Counted from the first letter of the stretch, positions 15,781-24,529 are shown. The stretch: 43,014 nt of DNA from Streptosporangium canum (GCF_900113865.1 NZ_FOQY01000052.1:1-43014), one strand, 5' to 3'. Notes: generated by a model not told the origin, from the sequence alone. Numbers and translations: made by a program.

Positions 15781-16485
15781 TCACTCATCAGGTGATCCTG
15801 GGTTTCCGGATCCGGAGGAGCAGCCGTAGGTCACGGAGTAGATCTCCATGGAGATCGATCCCCTCGGTGCGTCGAGGTCGTGGAAGTTCCGCGTCACGGC
15901 CGTCCCGAAAATGCGCGGGTACGTCTCGCGTATGGCCGTGTTGACCCGCGTGGCCAGGCGAACGCCGTCTCCGGTGCCGCCGTCGGCGGCGAAGGTGAGA
16001 ACCATACCGGCGTGCTGTCCGGCCAGGCGGTCCCTGTGCTTACGCAGCTCTTGCCGGATCTGTGCGGCCAGCATGTCGTCATGAGCGCCCGGGGTGACCT
16101 GGAACGAGATCGTGATCGGCTTCGCCCGGACGCCTCCGACACGGCCGGTGCAGGGAGACGGAGCCGGCGAAGGACTGGGCGGCCGGGCGGGGGTGGGACT
16201 CTCCTCCGCAGGAGACGGGGCGGGCTCGGGTGAGAGCCGGGTGGCGTCCGCCAGGGGCCGGGAGGCCGACGGCTGGGGGCGGGTGGGGTCAGGCGGGGGC
16301 CGGGAGGCCTCCGGCCGGGGCTGAGTGGGGTCAGGCGGGGGCTGGGTGGCGTCCGCCAGAGGGCGGACGGGCGAGAGAGGCGGTGCCTGCGCTCCCAGCA
16401 TGATGATCGTGAGCCCGAGCAGCAGGTCGGCGAAGAGCCAGCCGGCCAGCAGGGTCGAGGTGGAGGTCCTGCGGCGGGGGGTCAC
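15781..16485 (-). CDS. Small stator-like membrane protein: one TM helix, Pro-rich linker, C-terminal OmpA-like-sized domain
   Basis: 234 residues, start GTG 16485 overlapping the stop of the larger gene (GTGA), so the two products are probably made in a fixed ratio. The N-terminus has a single helix WLFADLLLGLTIIML containing an Asp inside the membrane. That is the position of the proton-binding Asp in MotB, ExbD, TolR and ZorB. A long linker of repeating Pro/Arg/Ser/Asp units (about residues 35-120) spans the wall region. The C-terminal 110 residues form an alpha/beta domain (TISFQVTPGAHDD, LTFAADGGTGDGV, RLATRVNTAI) reminiscent in size and order of an OmpA-like peptidoglycan-binding domain, though the motif is not convincing. 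The family is not otherwise recognised; the function is inferred. Confidence 0.6.
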   Translation of the reverse strand: MTPRRRTSTSTLLAGWLFADLLLGLTIIMLGAQAPPLSPVRPLADATQPPPDPTQPRPEASRPPPDPTRPQPSASRPLADATRLSPEPAPSPAEESPTPARPPSPSPAPSPCTGRVGGVRAKPITISFQVTPGAHDDMLAAQIRQELRKHRDRLAGQHAGMVLTFAADGGTGDGVRLATRVNTAIRETYPRIFGTAVTRNFHDLDAPRGSISMEIYSVTYGCSSGSGNPGSPDE

Positions 16486-18308
16486 CGTGGGGTCCTCTGA
16501 CGGGCCTTCAGGCCGTCGCCGAGGCCGTTTCCGCCGCCCTTACGGTTTCCTCCACCTTTACGGTTTCCGCCGCCGCTACCGTCGCCGGGAGCCTCGCCGG
16601 AACCGCCACCGGCGCTGCATGGAGCCTCGCCGGAAGTGCTGCGGCCACCGCCGCGTGGAGCCTCCTCACCGCTGCGGCCTCCGCCGCGTGGAGCCTCCTC
16701 ACCGCTGCGGCCTCCGCCGCGTGGAGCCTCCTCACCGCTGCGGCCTCCGCCGCGTGGAGCCTCCTCGGGACCGTCGCCGCCGCTGTCGCCGAGACTCCGG
16801 GCCGGACCGTCGTCGCGGCTGCCGCCGGAGGCAGGGGCCCCGAAGGCATCGGCCGCGCGGTCGACCACGAGCCGCAGCCGCGTGATCGCCTGCTGCAGGC
16901 CGGTGACCTCGCCCTCGGTGAGATCCTTCGCCGGCAGGTCGGCGAGAACGTTCGCGAGCGCGGTGGGGAGCCGGTCGAGCGTGTCCCGCGTCTGCTCTAT
17001 GAGGGCGACCGTCCTGCCCGAGGCGTCGGAGACGCGTTCGATCCGGGAGGCGTGGGCCCCTGCGGTGGCCGACCAGTCTCCGAGAGCCTCCCGGATCTCC
17101 GTACTGGTGTTTCCGAAGGTCCGGCGGAGATCCTCGGCCGCGCCGGCGAGGGTGTCGGTGACCCGCCCGCCGAGGAGGTCGACGGCCTTCTCCGTCGACG
17201 AGCCGACGGAATCCATCGAGACGGCCGCGCGGTCGACCGCGTGGCCGATGCTCACCGTCGCGTCGGCCAGCTTGCCGACCTGGGTGTCCAGGCCGGAGAC
17301 GGTGCTGTGGACCGACCGCATGGATCGCACGAACTCGTCGTTGAACGCACGGCGCAGGTCGAGGGTGGTCTGCGAGATGGTCGTCGACAGCTGGTTCCCG
17401 ACGTTGGTCACGGCCTGGCCGGTGCGGGATCCCGCGCTGTCGATCACGGCTGAGACCCGCGACACCGCCGAGGTGAGATCGTCGCAGGTGCTGTTGATGG
17501 TCGCCAGGCGTCCGCCGAGGAGTTCTACGGCGTCGCGCACGTCGAGCGCGCTGCCGGCCAGGGCGTCCGTGGTCTTCCGCGTGGCGTCCAAGGTCAGGGT
17601 GAGCGCCTCGACCAGCTCGGTGTGCACCTTGCGCGCCGTAGCGCCGACGGAGCCGATGTCGGCCGCCGTCTTGCCGAGCTCGGCCCCGAACCGGACCGGA
17701 GAGGAGAGCCGGACCTGGCTGAGCACGAGACTCGCCTGGGTCATCGCCCCGCGGAGGCGGACCCGGAGAACCCCCAGGTCCCGATCCGAGGCGTCTTCTC
17801 TGGTGTTTCTCGTGATGTTCTCGAAGACGGTCCAGAGGATGAGGCAGAAGATGGCCGCGAGGGTGCAGAGCGCGATGTTGTCGAACTTGAAGAACACGGG
17901 CAGCCTGCCGTCGAAGCCCTGTTGCCACATTTCGAGGAAAGGCCGTCGAGCCGCTTCCATCCCGTTGGCTTCGAGGACGTCGCCGTAGGCGCCCGTGGCC
18001 ATCATCAGCCCGAGCCACGTGATGAAGATCGGTACGAAGACGAGGGCGGGACCGATGGCGGCGCCGAGCCCGCGACGCCGTCCCGGTTTCCTCCGCTGGG
18101 GCGTGGTGTCCGCCGGTCCGTCGTCCACGAGGATGGTGTCATCGGGGGAGAAGGCGGCGAACAGGTCGATCTCACACCAGCGTTCGGCCTTGCCGGGGTC
18201 GGCGATCGCGTCCGCGAGATCGCGTAGCTGCTCCTGGCGAGCCATCAGATGAGGGTGGTCGGCGAGTTCGCGAAGCTCGGCGACAAGCTCCTGGTCCGTC
18301 ACGGACAC
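16482..18308 (-). CDS. Large membrane/coiled-coil protein, MotA/ZorA-like partner (inferred)
   Basis: 608 residues. An acidic cytosolic N-terminus (1-75) leads to two strong membrane helices (about 82-106, GPALVFVPIFITWLGLMMAT, and about 148-166, ALCTLAAIFCLILWTVF). A long heptad-rich region (about 170-500) of Ser/Thr/Asp-rich helices resembles methyl-accepting or ZorA-tail coiled coils. The C-terminus (about 505-608) is a Gly/Glu/Arg-rich low-complexity tail with four copies of EEAPRGGGRSG and a GGGNRK repeat. The coupled small partner has an Asp-bearing single helix, so a TolQ-TolR / MotA-MotB type ion-driven complex is a reasonable reading, but no MotA sequence motif is certain. GTG 18308 has GAGGAG upstream. 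Confidence 0.55.
   Translation of the reverse strand: MSVTDQELVAELRELADHPHLMARQEQLRDLADAIADPGKAERWCEIDLFAAFSPDDTILVDDGPADTTPQRRKPGRRRGLGAAIGPALVFVPIFITWLGLMMATGAYGDVLEANGMEAARRPFLEMWQQGFDGRLPVFFKFDNIALCTLAAIFCLILWTVFENITRNTREDASDRDLGVLRVRLRGAMTQASLVLSQVRLSSPVRFGAELGKTAADIGSVGATARKVHTELVEALTLTLDATRKTTDALAGSALDVRDAVELLGGRLATINSTCDDLTSAVSRVSAVIDSAGSRTGQAVTNVGNQLSTTISQTTLDLRRAFNDEFVRSMRSVHSTVSGLDTQVGKLADATVSIGHAVDRAAVSMDSVGSSTEKAVDLLGGRVTDTLAGAAEDLRRTFGNTSTEIREALGDWSATAGAHASRIERVSDASGRTVALIEQTRDTLDRLPTALANVLADLPAKDLTEGEVTGLQQAITRLRLVVDRAADAFGAPASGGSRDDGPARSLGDSGGDGPEEAPRGGGRSGEEAPRGGGRSGEEAPRGGGRSGEEAPRGGGRSTSGEAPCSAGGGSGEAPGDGSGGGNRKGGGNRKGGGNGLGDGLKARQRTPR
16641..16769. repeat. 33-bp in-frame tandem repeat, 3.9 copies
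   Basis: Units at 16641-16673, 16674-16706, 16707-16739 and a partial 16740-16769. The second and third are identical. They encode the EEAPRGGGRSG repeats in the C-terminal tail of the large stator-like protein. Prone to copy-number change by slippage. Confidence 0.9.
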
Positions 18309-18525
18309 CCGATGTCATCTCCTCGATACTGCTGGCCGTCGTTGGGCAATCCGGATGGACCGATTCATATGCCGGGAAGCGTGATCATTTCGACATCCGG
18401 CGCACCTGTCAACGAACGAGACCTGTGCGCGCTGCCCGTCCGTGGAGACCAGGGGGCGTCATGTCGTCAACCCCGATGCGTGGCTGGGTGAGGTGGTGTC
18501 GTGGTGAGGTGCGGTGTGATGCGTG

Positions 18526-18555
18526 CCAGGTGCGGCACCGCGGTGCCGCACCTGG
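18526..18555 (-). terminator. Perfect 30-base palindrome, terminator of the SapA-like gene
   Basis: CCAGGTGCGGCACCG (18526-18540) is followed directly by its reverse complement (18541-18555). The palindrome ends 8 bases after the SapA-like stop codon. It is a very stable stem without a U-tract, the common actinomycete terminator form. It also separates this gene from the divergent large membrane gene. Confidence 0.7.
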
Positions 18556-18563
18556 GGATTCCG

Positions 18564-18980
18564 TCAGCCGCAGTGGAAGATGGGGGTCATCTTGCTGATG
18601 CTCTTGATCTGGTAGGTCGCGCGGAGGCAACGGCCCTTGCCGTACACGGTCACGGGGCCGGCGTAGTACTCGAAGTAGCCGCTGTCGGAGTCGGTGTCGA
18701 GCACGTTGCACACCGACGTCGAGCTCGCGCTACAGGCGTTGAGCCGGACGCTCATGTACTTGGACTCGCCGTAGGACGAGCCGGTGGAGTTGAGACGGGC
18801 GCAGTTGTTGCCTGTCGACGATGAGTAGTAGATGTCCAGATAGCCGAGTGATCCGACGGGGAGGTGCTCGATGAGCGAACCCGAACAATCGGCCGCCTGC
18901 GCCGGGCTTGCGGAAACGGTCGACACGAGCGCCGCGGCCGCCAAAGTCAGGGCCGCCATTACCAGCTTCACGATTCGCAT
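18564..18980 (-). CDS. Secreted spore-associated protein A-like protein
   Basis: 138 residues. A typical signal peptide (MRIVKLVMAALTLAAAALV, cut after SPAQA near residue 29) precedes a Cys-rich, Tyr/Ser-rich mature domain of about 110 residues. The segments YYSSSTGNNCARL and YYAGPVTVYGKGRC and the final HCG match the SapA-like family of small extracellular proteins found with aerial mycelium and spores. Six Cys are available for disulfides. ATG 18980 is preferred over upstream TTG/GTG codons because GAGGAG lies about ten bases before it and the signal peptide then begins correctly. The gene stands alone, with a strong terminator. No enzymatic function is known. Confidence 0.75.
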   Translation of the reverse strand: MRIVKLVMAALTLAAAALVSTVSASPAQAADCSGSLIEHLPVGSLGYLDIYYSSSTGNNCARLNSTGSSYGESKYMSVRLNACSASSTSVCNVLDTDSDSGYFEYYAGPVTVYGKGRCLRATYQIKSISKMTPIFHCG

Positions 18981-19309
18981 CCTGATCACACTCCTCAACG
19001 AAGATCAAATAAGACATTTGAACCGTAGCAGCGCGAGGAGTTCCGCGTAGATAGGGCACGCGCGCGACCCCGGAGGCCCGGCTGGAACAGCGTGAGCGTG
19101 AGGGGTGGTCCGCCGAGGGGGCCGCCCTGTTCAGGGGGAAGATGAAGCCTCGTCAGGTGATCCGTTGTGACCTGCCGGGAGGTCGGCTGTCGCGCCAGGC
19201 CGTACGGCGGGGCGCTCCACAGAGCCTCTGCCTCGCGGGCGTGCCGGCGGCCGATCTCCTCGATCAGCCGGAAACGATCTCAACCGTCGATGTCGGGCGG
19301 GCGTGGGCG
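18981..19309. other. Intergenic stretch upstream of the SapA-like gene
   Basis: 329 bases. The part near the SapA-like start is AT-rich, with a TACGGT element (minus strand, about 19027) as a possible -10 box and only a poor -35. Nothing else recognisable. Confidence 0.3.
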
Positions 19310-19729
19310 TCAGCCGACCTGGCTGTTGTCCTTGAGCGTGCCCCAGCCGTGCCAGCTGTCGATCTCGATCCAGGCGCTGACCCGGTCGCGGTCCCGCCGC
19401 GGGTACGGCTTCCCGAGGTACTGCTGGGCCAGCCTGTCGATGTCGGTCAGATCCTTGTCGTCGCGGACTTCGGCGATGCGCCCGATGATGCTGAGGTGCG
19501 TGTACCAGTCGTCCTTGTCGAGCACGGTGAGGGTGACCCGGGGATCGTCGCGTATGTGGCTCAGCCGCTTGCGGCCCTCATCCATGTTGACCAGGATCCG
19601 GCCGTCGTCCCAGAGATACCAGGTGGCCGTGGACACCGGCCGGCCGTCGGACCGGAGCGTCGCGATGACGGCGGGATTCGGCTTCTTCAGCATGGCGACT
19701 GCTTCCTCGGGAAGCGGCGGTTTCGACAT
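19310..19729 (-). CDS. PPOX-class (pyridoxamine-phosphate oxidase fold) flavin/F420 oxidoreductase
   Basis: 139 residues, the usual length of the small split-barrel PPOX proteins such as Rv1155. VIATLRSDGRPVSTATWYLWDDGRILVN, RKRLSHIRDDPRVTLTV and the C-terminal WHGWG are typical of the actinobacterial F420-binding branch (TIGR03618-like). It probably reduces a small substrate with F420H2; the substrate is unknown. ATG 19729 has AGAGGAGAG directly upstream. It lies downstream of the 2-hydroxyacid dehydrogenase gene on the same strand but is separated by a strong hairpin, so it is probably transcribed on its own. Cytosolic, dimer in known relatives. Confidence 0.8.
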   Translation of the reverse strand: MSKPPLPEEAVAMLKKPNPAVIATLRSDGRPVSTATWYLWDDGRILVNMDEGRKRLSHIRDDPRVTLTVLDKDDWYTHLSIIGRIAEVRDDKDLTDIDRLAQQYLGKPYPRRDRDRVSAWIEIDSWHGWGTLKDNSQVG

Positions 19730-19852
19730 GATCTCTCCTCTTCGCGTCGGCGTCCCCTGCGGTGGGGGTGGCGCATGCGGTTCACGGGATGCGAGATGTA
19801 CATCCACGGTGTCACACCTGGGTGGCCGCCGGTCCCCGCACCCCCTCCGCAC

Positions 19853-19929
19853 GCCGTCCGCCCCACGGCGGAGCACAGGTCCGAATGCCGGTCGCCCCGC
19901 GGCGGAGCACCGGTCCGAATGCCGGTCGC
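19853..19929. repeat. 34-bp tandem repeat, 2.3 copies, intergenic
   Basis: Copies at 19853-19886 and 19887-19920, with a 9-base third start at 19921. They differ at a few positions. The second copy contributes one arm of the adjacent hairpin. Contiguous, without spacers, so not a CRISPR array. Confidence 0.75.
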
Positions 19930-19939
19930 ATTCGGACCG
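19911..19939 (-). terminator. 12-bp perfect hairpin downstream of the dehydrogenase gene
   Basis: A 12-base arm (19911-19922), a 5-base loop and its exact complement (19928-19939) sit 84 bases past the dehydrogenase stop and about 180 bases before the PPOX start on the same strand. Likely terminator. Confidence 0.55.
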
Positions 19940-20022
19940 TGAGCGAATCCCGGTCCGCCGACCCGGCGCGGCTCGCAGCCGACGCGTCCCGGAAGTGATC
20001 TTTTCTTGGTCCGGCGGGGTGG

Positions 20023-20988
20023 TCAGTAGCCCGTGGCGGGGTCGATCAGGCCTTCCAGCGGCCTGCCCTCCCGCAGGTGGCGCACGTTCCGTTCGACCCG
20101 TTCGCAGAGCATCCGCATGACGTAATCGGCGGAGTCGGCGCAGTGTGAGGTGATGAGGGCCCGGGGGTCGCTCCACAGGGGGTGTCCCTCGGGGAGCGGC
20201 TCGGGGTCGGTCACGTCCAGGCCGGCGGCGGAGATCGTCCCGTCCCGGAGGGCTTCGACCAGCGCGTCGGTGTCGATGTGCGGGCCGCGTGCGACGTTGA
20301 CCACGACGGCGTCCGCCGGCAGCAGGGCCAGCTCGGCGGCGCCGACGACGTGCCTGGTCTCCGGGGTGAGGGCGAGGGCCAGCACCAGGACGTCGGTCTC
20401 GGGGAGTACGGCGTGCAGGGCCGTGGGCGGCAGCGTCTCCTTGGCGCCCTCGACCTGCTCCGGCCTGCGGCGGATCACCCGGACATGGCAGTCGAAAGGC
20501 TGTAGGAGACGGACGAGCTCGGTGGCGATGCCGCCGCCGCCCAGGATCGTCACCCGCCGGCCGTGCAGGGACCGTGGATCGACCGGAGACCAGTGCGGCG
20601 TCCGCGCCTGCCGTACGACACTGCGCAGGCAGGCCAGCGTCAACATCAGCGCGTGCTCGCTCACCTGCCCGGCGAACGACCCCTTGGCGCAGGTGAAGGT
20701 CACCGGACGCCGGAAGAGGCCGTCCGTCGCGAACTTCTCCACCCCCGCCCAGGGGAACTGCACCCACCCGATCCCGGGATGGCCGTCCAGCGCCAGCCGG
20801 AGCTGCTCCGGCTCCCCGGGGATGAGCCACACCAGGCCGTCGGCCTCGTCCAGAGGCGTGATGACACCGCCCCCGGCGGCCACTGCCTTCTCGATGTTGG
20901 CACGGAGAAGGTCGAGGCCGGGGGAGTTGGCGCGGCCGTAGGCCGCTCCGATCTCCGCGGACGGGGCGATCGCGATACGGGCTTCCAT
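20023..20988 (-). CDS. D-isomer-specific 2-hydroxyacid dehydrogenase
   Basis: 321 residues from the ATG at 20988; a longer form from 21072 is possible because the ribosome site is poor in both. The NAD-binding fold has ILGGGGIATELVRLL near residue 145. The catalytic triad of the family is visible: Arg in VVNVARGPHID, Glu in DVTDPEPLPEGHPLW and His in ALITSHCAD. The N-terminal half is the substrate-binding domain (LVWLIPGEPEQL, IGWVQFPWAGVEKF). It catalyses reversible NAD(P)-linked reduction of a 2-keto acid; the substrate is not identifiable. It follows the EACC1-like gene by 80 bases on the same strand. Cytosolic. Confidence 0.85.
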   Translation of the reverse strand: MEARIAIAPSAEIGAAYGRANSPGLDLLRANIEKAVAAGGGVITPLDEADGLVWLIPGEPEQLRLALDGHPGIGWVQFPWAGVEKFATDGLFRRPVTFTCAKGSFAGQVSEHALMLTLACLRSVVRQARTPHWSPVDPRSLHGRRVTILGGGGIATELVRLLQPFDCHVRVIRRRPEQVEGAKETLPPTALHAVLPETDVLVLALALTPETRHVVGAAELALLPADAVVVNVARGPHIDTDALVEALRDGTISAAGLDVTDPEPLPEGHPLWSDPRALITSHCADSADYVMRMLCERVERNVRHLREGRPLEGLIDPATGY

Positions 20989-21068
20989 GAGGCCACATTC
21001 TGTCGCGACCGCCCGGCCCGGGGTCGACCCGGGTACGCGGTGCCCGTCATCAGCGCATCTATCCGTTC

Positions 21069-22559
21069 TCACGGGTCCGGCCCGTCAGAACTCCCCGGAT
21101 GCGGCCACACACTTGTCGGCCCCTTTTGAGCACGATGGTCGGCGTGAAGCGGCTGTGCGGACCGACACCGCTCCTGCGGGGATCGCGGTGTCGCAGACAG
21201 ATCGTCGTCCGGACGGGCTTCGATCGCGCGAAACGCCGCGACGGGCGGAGGCTCCAGAGCCTCCGCGCGGTGGGAGCGCGCGCACTCGTCCAGCGCCTGG
21301 AGGACCGCGGCGGGGTCGGTGACGCTGGTGGCATGACGATCGAGGAACATGAGCTGCCGCCGGGTCAGCGTCCTGACCGAGAGCCGGCCGTCATCCTTCA
21401 TGATCAGGATGGAGCCCACGAGCATCACCGCCTTGTCGGTGCCCTCCAGCGACTGCACCAGCTTGACGACGGCCTCCGCCTGCCGGCTGTCATTGTCGGC
21501 CTGCTGGCTGTGGATGGTGGCCAGTTCGACGCCACGGCGGATCTCCTCGGCGATCTCCTTGGTGGTGGCCGAGGTCGCCACATCCCTGGTCCACATCGTC
21601 AGCCGCTGGAAGAAGGATCCGATGATCGGCTTGGAGTCGGGTCCGGCCGTCCATCCGAACGCGGCGGCCAGGTCGACGAGCGCGTCCCGCACCGCCGGGC
21701 CCGCCTGGGTCTCGCTCACATGAACAGCGCACGCCTGCCTCGGCGGTTCCGCGCCCGCAGTCGCGTCCATGGCCTCGGCCTGCGTGCGCAGTGCTTCCCG
21801 GAGGGAATCCTCCGCGCGGGAGTCTTTCCCAACGGCGGCGAGCATGTCCTCGGCCGCTCCGGTGAGGGGGCTGTCCAGGTGTCCCCGCTCCACGAGGATG
21901 CGAAGCATCTCCATCCGGTCGCTCAGATCAGCGCGCTCGCTCTCACGCTTTAACGCACGCTGCCGCTGCTCCCGGACGGCGCTCTCACGCTCATGCTCTA
22001 ACGCATGCTGCCGCTCCTCCTGGATCGCCCTCTCACGCTCCAGCTCTATTGCCAGCTCATACCGCTGCTGCGCCCGGAGCAGGTAGTGCTCCAACTCCTG
22101 CTTCCGTAGGGATGGGTCCTCCCGATACAACTGGAGTGTCTGGTTCTTCCGATTCTCGAAGAGAGCTTCCCGTTCGCCTTCCTGCCCTGTCCGGAGATGC
22201 TGACCGATGCGCCGGGCCTGTTCGGAGATCGAAACCGTCTCGGTGCTGGAGAGCTTGATCTCCTTCCCCCTGGCGGAAACGCTCACGACCACGCCGTGTT
22301 CCGGCCGCGCAGAACCGGATTCGGTCTGATGACGCAGCCAGACGACTATCGCATGAGCGAATGCGGGGATGTCGGAGGGATCGAAGGAGAAGAGCAGCGA
22401 CTCACGGGTGCGGTCCATGGCGCTGACGCGGCCCTGCTCGTCAGCGGTGCCGACCTGCGGCAGAAGCCTGTTCTCATGTGCGGCAGTCCTGCGCAGATCC
22501 TCCAGCAGACGGCGGGAGAGCTCGTCGTCGTCGCCGTCCACCGTCACGAGAACGTCCAT
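21069..22559 (-). CDS. EACC1-like domain + coiled-coil protein
   Basis: 496 residues. The first about 115 residues (VTVDGDDDELSRRLLEDLR, AIVVWLRHQ, VVVSVSARGKEIKL) follow the pattern of the effector-associated constant component EACC1, known from NTP-dependent conflict systems in actinobacteria and other multicellular bacteria. A highly charged helical region follows (about 130-240), with 16-residue repeats built on ERERAIQEERQHALEHERES. The C-terminal half has a helical domain with SFFQRLTMWTRDVA and VMLVGSILIMKDDG and no recognised catalytic motif. No signal peptide or clear membrane helix. GAGGA precedes ATG 22559. It lies downstream of the membrane protein gene, 126 bases away, and a two-gene unit is possible. 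The EACC1 match is by eye and moderate. Confidence 0.5.
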   Translation of the reverse strand: MDVLVTVDGDDDELSRRLLEDLRRTAAHENRLLPQVGTADEQGRVSAMDRTRESLLFSFDPSDIPAFAHAIVVWLRHQTESGSARPEHGVVVSVSARGKEIKLSSTETVSISEQARRIGQHLRTGQEGEREALFENRKNQTLQLYREDPSLRKQELEHYLLRAQQRYELAIELERERAIQEERQHALEHERESAVREQRQRALKRESERADLSDRMEMLRILVERGHLDSPLTGAAEDMLAAVGKDSRAEDSLREALRTQAEAMDATAGAEPPRQACAVHVSETQAGPAVRDALVDLAAAFGWTAGPDSKPIIGSFFQRLTMWTRDVATSATTKEIAEEIRRGVELATIHSQQADNDSRQAEAVVKLVQSLEGTDKAVMLVGSILIMKDDGRLSVRTLTRRQLMFLDRHATSVTDPAAVLQALDECARSHRAEALEPPPVAAFRAIEARPDDDLSATPRSPQERCRSAQPLHADHRAQKGPTSVWPHPGSSDGPDP

Positions 22560-22685
22560 GATTCCTCACCTGCTCGATGCGGGGCCTCACTTCATGAGAC
22601 GCCTCTCGGCGCCATGGCGGAGACGGAAGTGGTCTCAGGTCGATACCGAAGCGCTCTGGGTTGGCAGGCATCGTGGCGTCGGCTG

Positions 22686-24104
22686 TCAGCGCCTCACCCG
22701 CTCGCGGTGGACGACGGTCCGGCTGTCGCGTCCCGGGAACACCATGATCAGGAGCTGCTGGGGGTCGTCGGAGTCGTCCTCCCAGTGAGGCGCGTGGTAG
22801 TGGACCCGGATGCGGTAGTCGCCCTTGCCGAGGAACGCCAGGTTGGGCAGCCGGCTCCCGCCCATTGCGTCGCCGAGCGCGAACTCACCGCCGGGGCTGT
22901 GGTAGCCGACCTCCACCACGTGATCCCAGCCCCTGGTCTCCACCGGTGGCCGTCGCCGGTAGGTCTCCGCGGTCGCGCAGGTGAGGTAGTCGGAGTGGAC
23001 CCGCACCATCGCGTGGCCGGGCAGGGTGGCCACCAGCCCGTTCTTCTGCGTGATGTCCAGCAGACCGTCTTCGAAGGGGTCCTCGGCGCCCTCGGCGTAC
23101 TCGTAGGACTCCAGCACGCCGTAGTCGGTCCACAGCCGCTTCCTGCTCACCTTGACCGGTGGGACGAGCGGCCGGTGCCGCGGCGCCTCCGCGCACATAC
23201 GCCTTTCCTCGACCTCCCGGACGACGGACTCCAGCTTCCTGGCTTCCTCCTGCGTGCGTACGGTCGCCACCAGGCTGGGGCAGATCGTCATGAGAGCGCC
23301 TGCCACCGCGTGAACCGTGACACCGCTCCGCTCCCAGAGGCGTGCGGTCTCCGCCTCGTCGGCGCGGATGTGGACCCCGCACAGATGGTGGCCGTAGGCC
23401 AGCAGTTCCCGGTCGGGCATCCGGCTGAACGGCTTCTGGGTCGTGCGCCGTACCGCGCAGAGGAAGGCCCGGTCCCCGGTCTCCCGCGCCCTGCCGGCCG
23501 AGGAGGGCGCCGGCCCGCACTCCGCGGCGGAGGTGAGGCGGCCGGGAGACAGGTCGGCGGCGGGCAGGAACAGCAGCAGGCATGCCGGTGCCAGCACCAC
23601 CGCGGTCCGGCGCACGAGCCTTCCGCGGCGCTCCCGCCACCGACGGGCCGCCAGCAGTAGGCAGAGGGCGGTCAGCGTCGGGGCCACGTTCGGCAGGACG
23701 AAGATCTCCACGCCCTCACGGCCGCCCCACGTCCTGAAACATCCCCGGTCGATCAGCATGTCCACTGCGAAGGCCGCCGGTGCGATCCCGTAGGCGGCGA
23801 GCAGCAGCATGGCCATCACCCGGCCGGTCACCCGCCCCCACCGGGGCCGCTCGCACCAGCCGGCGGCCAGCGAGGCGACGAAGCTCAGGACGACGACGGG
23901 GAGGCCCATGTACCACAGCATCGGAACCCGCGCGGTGACCGACCAGAGGAAGGGCATCACCGCGTCATGGAACTCATATCCCCGGCACATCTGGATATAG
24001 CCAAACATCCCGAACCCGCGCGCGGGCTGAGCCCACATGTAGGCGAACCCGCACACCGGCATGACAAAGGCGAGCACCCACCAGATCCGGAATCTCCACA
24101 ACAC
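22686..24104 (-). CDS. Membrane protein of unknown family with C-terminal beta-rich domain
   Basis: 472 residues, not recognised. The N-terminal 200 residues have about five hydrophobic segments (WWVLAFVMPVCGFAYMWA, LWYMGLPVVVLSFVASLAAG, VMAMLLLAAYGIAPAAFAV, APTLTALCLLLAA, TAVVLAPACLLLFLP). The remaining 270 residues are hydrophilic with Cys pairs (AECGP, FLCAV, LCGVH, TICPS, CAEA, LTCAT), suggesting an extracytoplasmic disulfide-bonded domain. It ends in short beta-like strands (YRIRVHYHAPH, LLIMVFPGRD). GTG 24104 lacks a clear ribosome site, so the start is uncertain. It lies upstream of the EACC1-like gene on the same strand. No function is assigned. Confidence 0.6.
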   Translation of the reverse strand: MLWRFRIWWVLAFVMPVCGFAYMWAQPARGFGMFGYIQMCRGYEFHDAVMPFLWSVTARVPMLWYMGLPVVVLSFVASLAAGWCERPRWGRVTGRVMAMLLLAAYGIAPAAFAVDMLIDRGCFRTWGGREGVEIFVLPNVAPTLTALCLLLAARRWRERRGRLVRRTAVVLAPACLLLFLPAADLSPGRLTSAAECGPAPSSAGRARETGDRAFLCAVRRTTQKPFSRMPDRELLAYGHHLCGVHIRADEAETARLWERSGVTVHAVAGALMTICPSLVATVRTQEEARKLESVVREVEERRMCAEAPRHRPLVPPVKVSRKRLWTDYGVLESYEYAEGAEDPFEDGLLDITQKNGLVATLPGHAMVRVHSDYLTCATAETYRRRPPVETRGWDHVVEVGYHSPGGEFALGDAMGGSRLPNLAFLGKGDYRIRVHYHAPHWEDDSDDPQQLLIMVFPGRDSRTVVHRERVRR

Positions 24105-24529
24105 GCCGAGAACCGTATCGATCTTTCTTCATATGGTCATATCTGGTGATTGTCAGCTCTGCGGGCTCCGTCATGCAGCATGCCGCGGAGGGCGGGGAGC
24201 GGAGAGCGGAGAAGCTGGGATGTGGTGAAGGGTGTCACTTGGTCACACCGAGACTCTCGCGCTGCCCGGATACGCCCTCGATTCCTAAATATAGCGTTTT
24301 CAGATCATATTAGATGTATTTCACTATTTCGTGAGATCGGGGGCTGTTCGGCGAGGTGCAGTTGATTAACCTCGATCTTTCGTGATCTTCGTGTGGTCGG
24401 CCAATGCATTTGGCTGAGGCGTGATTTCTCTTCCTAGTCAGCGTGGTGGCCCGGCTGTCGCGCCGGGTGAGCGGGGTTCCACGGACCCGTGGGTGTCCTT
24501 TCCTGGTCGGTGGGGCGGCTTGACGTTGG
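24105..24529. other. Intergenic stretch before the IS remnant
   Basis: About 425 bases between the membrane protein start and the transposase scrap. The part 24285-24430 is much more AT-rich than its surroundings. Probably holds the membrane gene promoter. No gene, repeat or tRNA was found. Confidence 0.3.

Noticed and set aside
16641..16769. Regular 33-bp repeats considered as a CRISPR array
   Set aside because: Units are contiguous without spacers and encode an in-frame protein repeat.
15781..18308. Zorya defence system
   Set aside because: Only a ZorAB-like plan is visible. No ZorC, ZorD or ZorE gene is nearby, and sequence motifs are not diagnostic.
19853..19929. 34-bp repeats considered as a CRISPR array or attachment site
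   Set aside because: Only two contiguous copies, no spacers, no integrase or cas gene adjacent.
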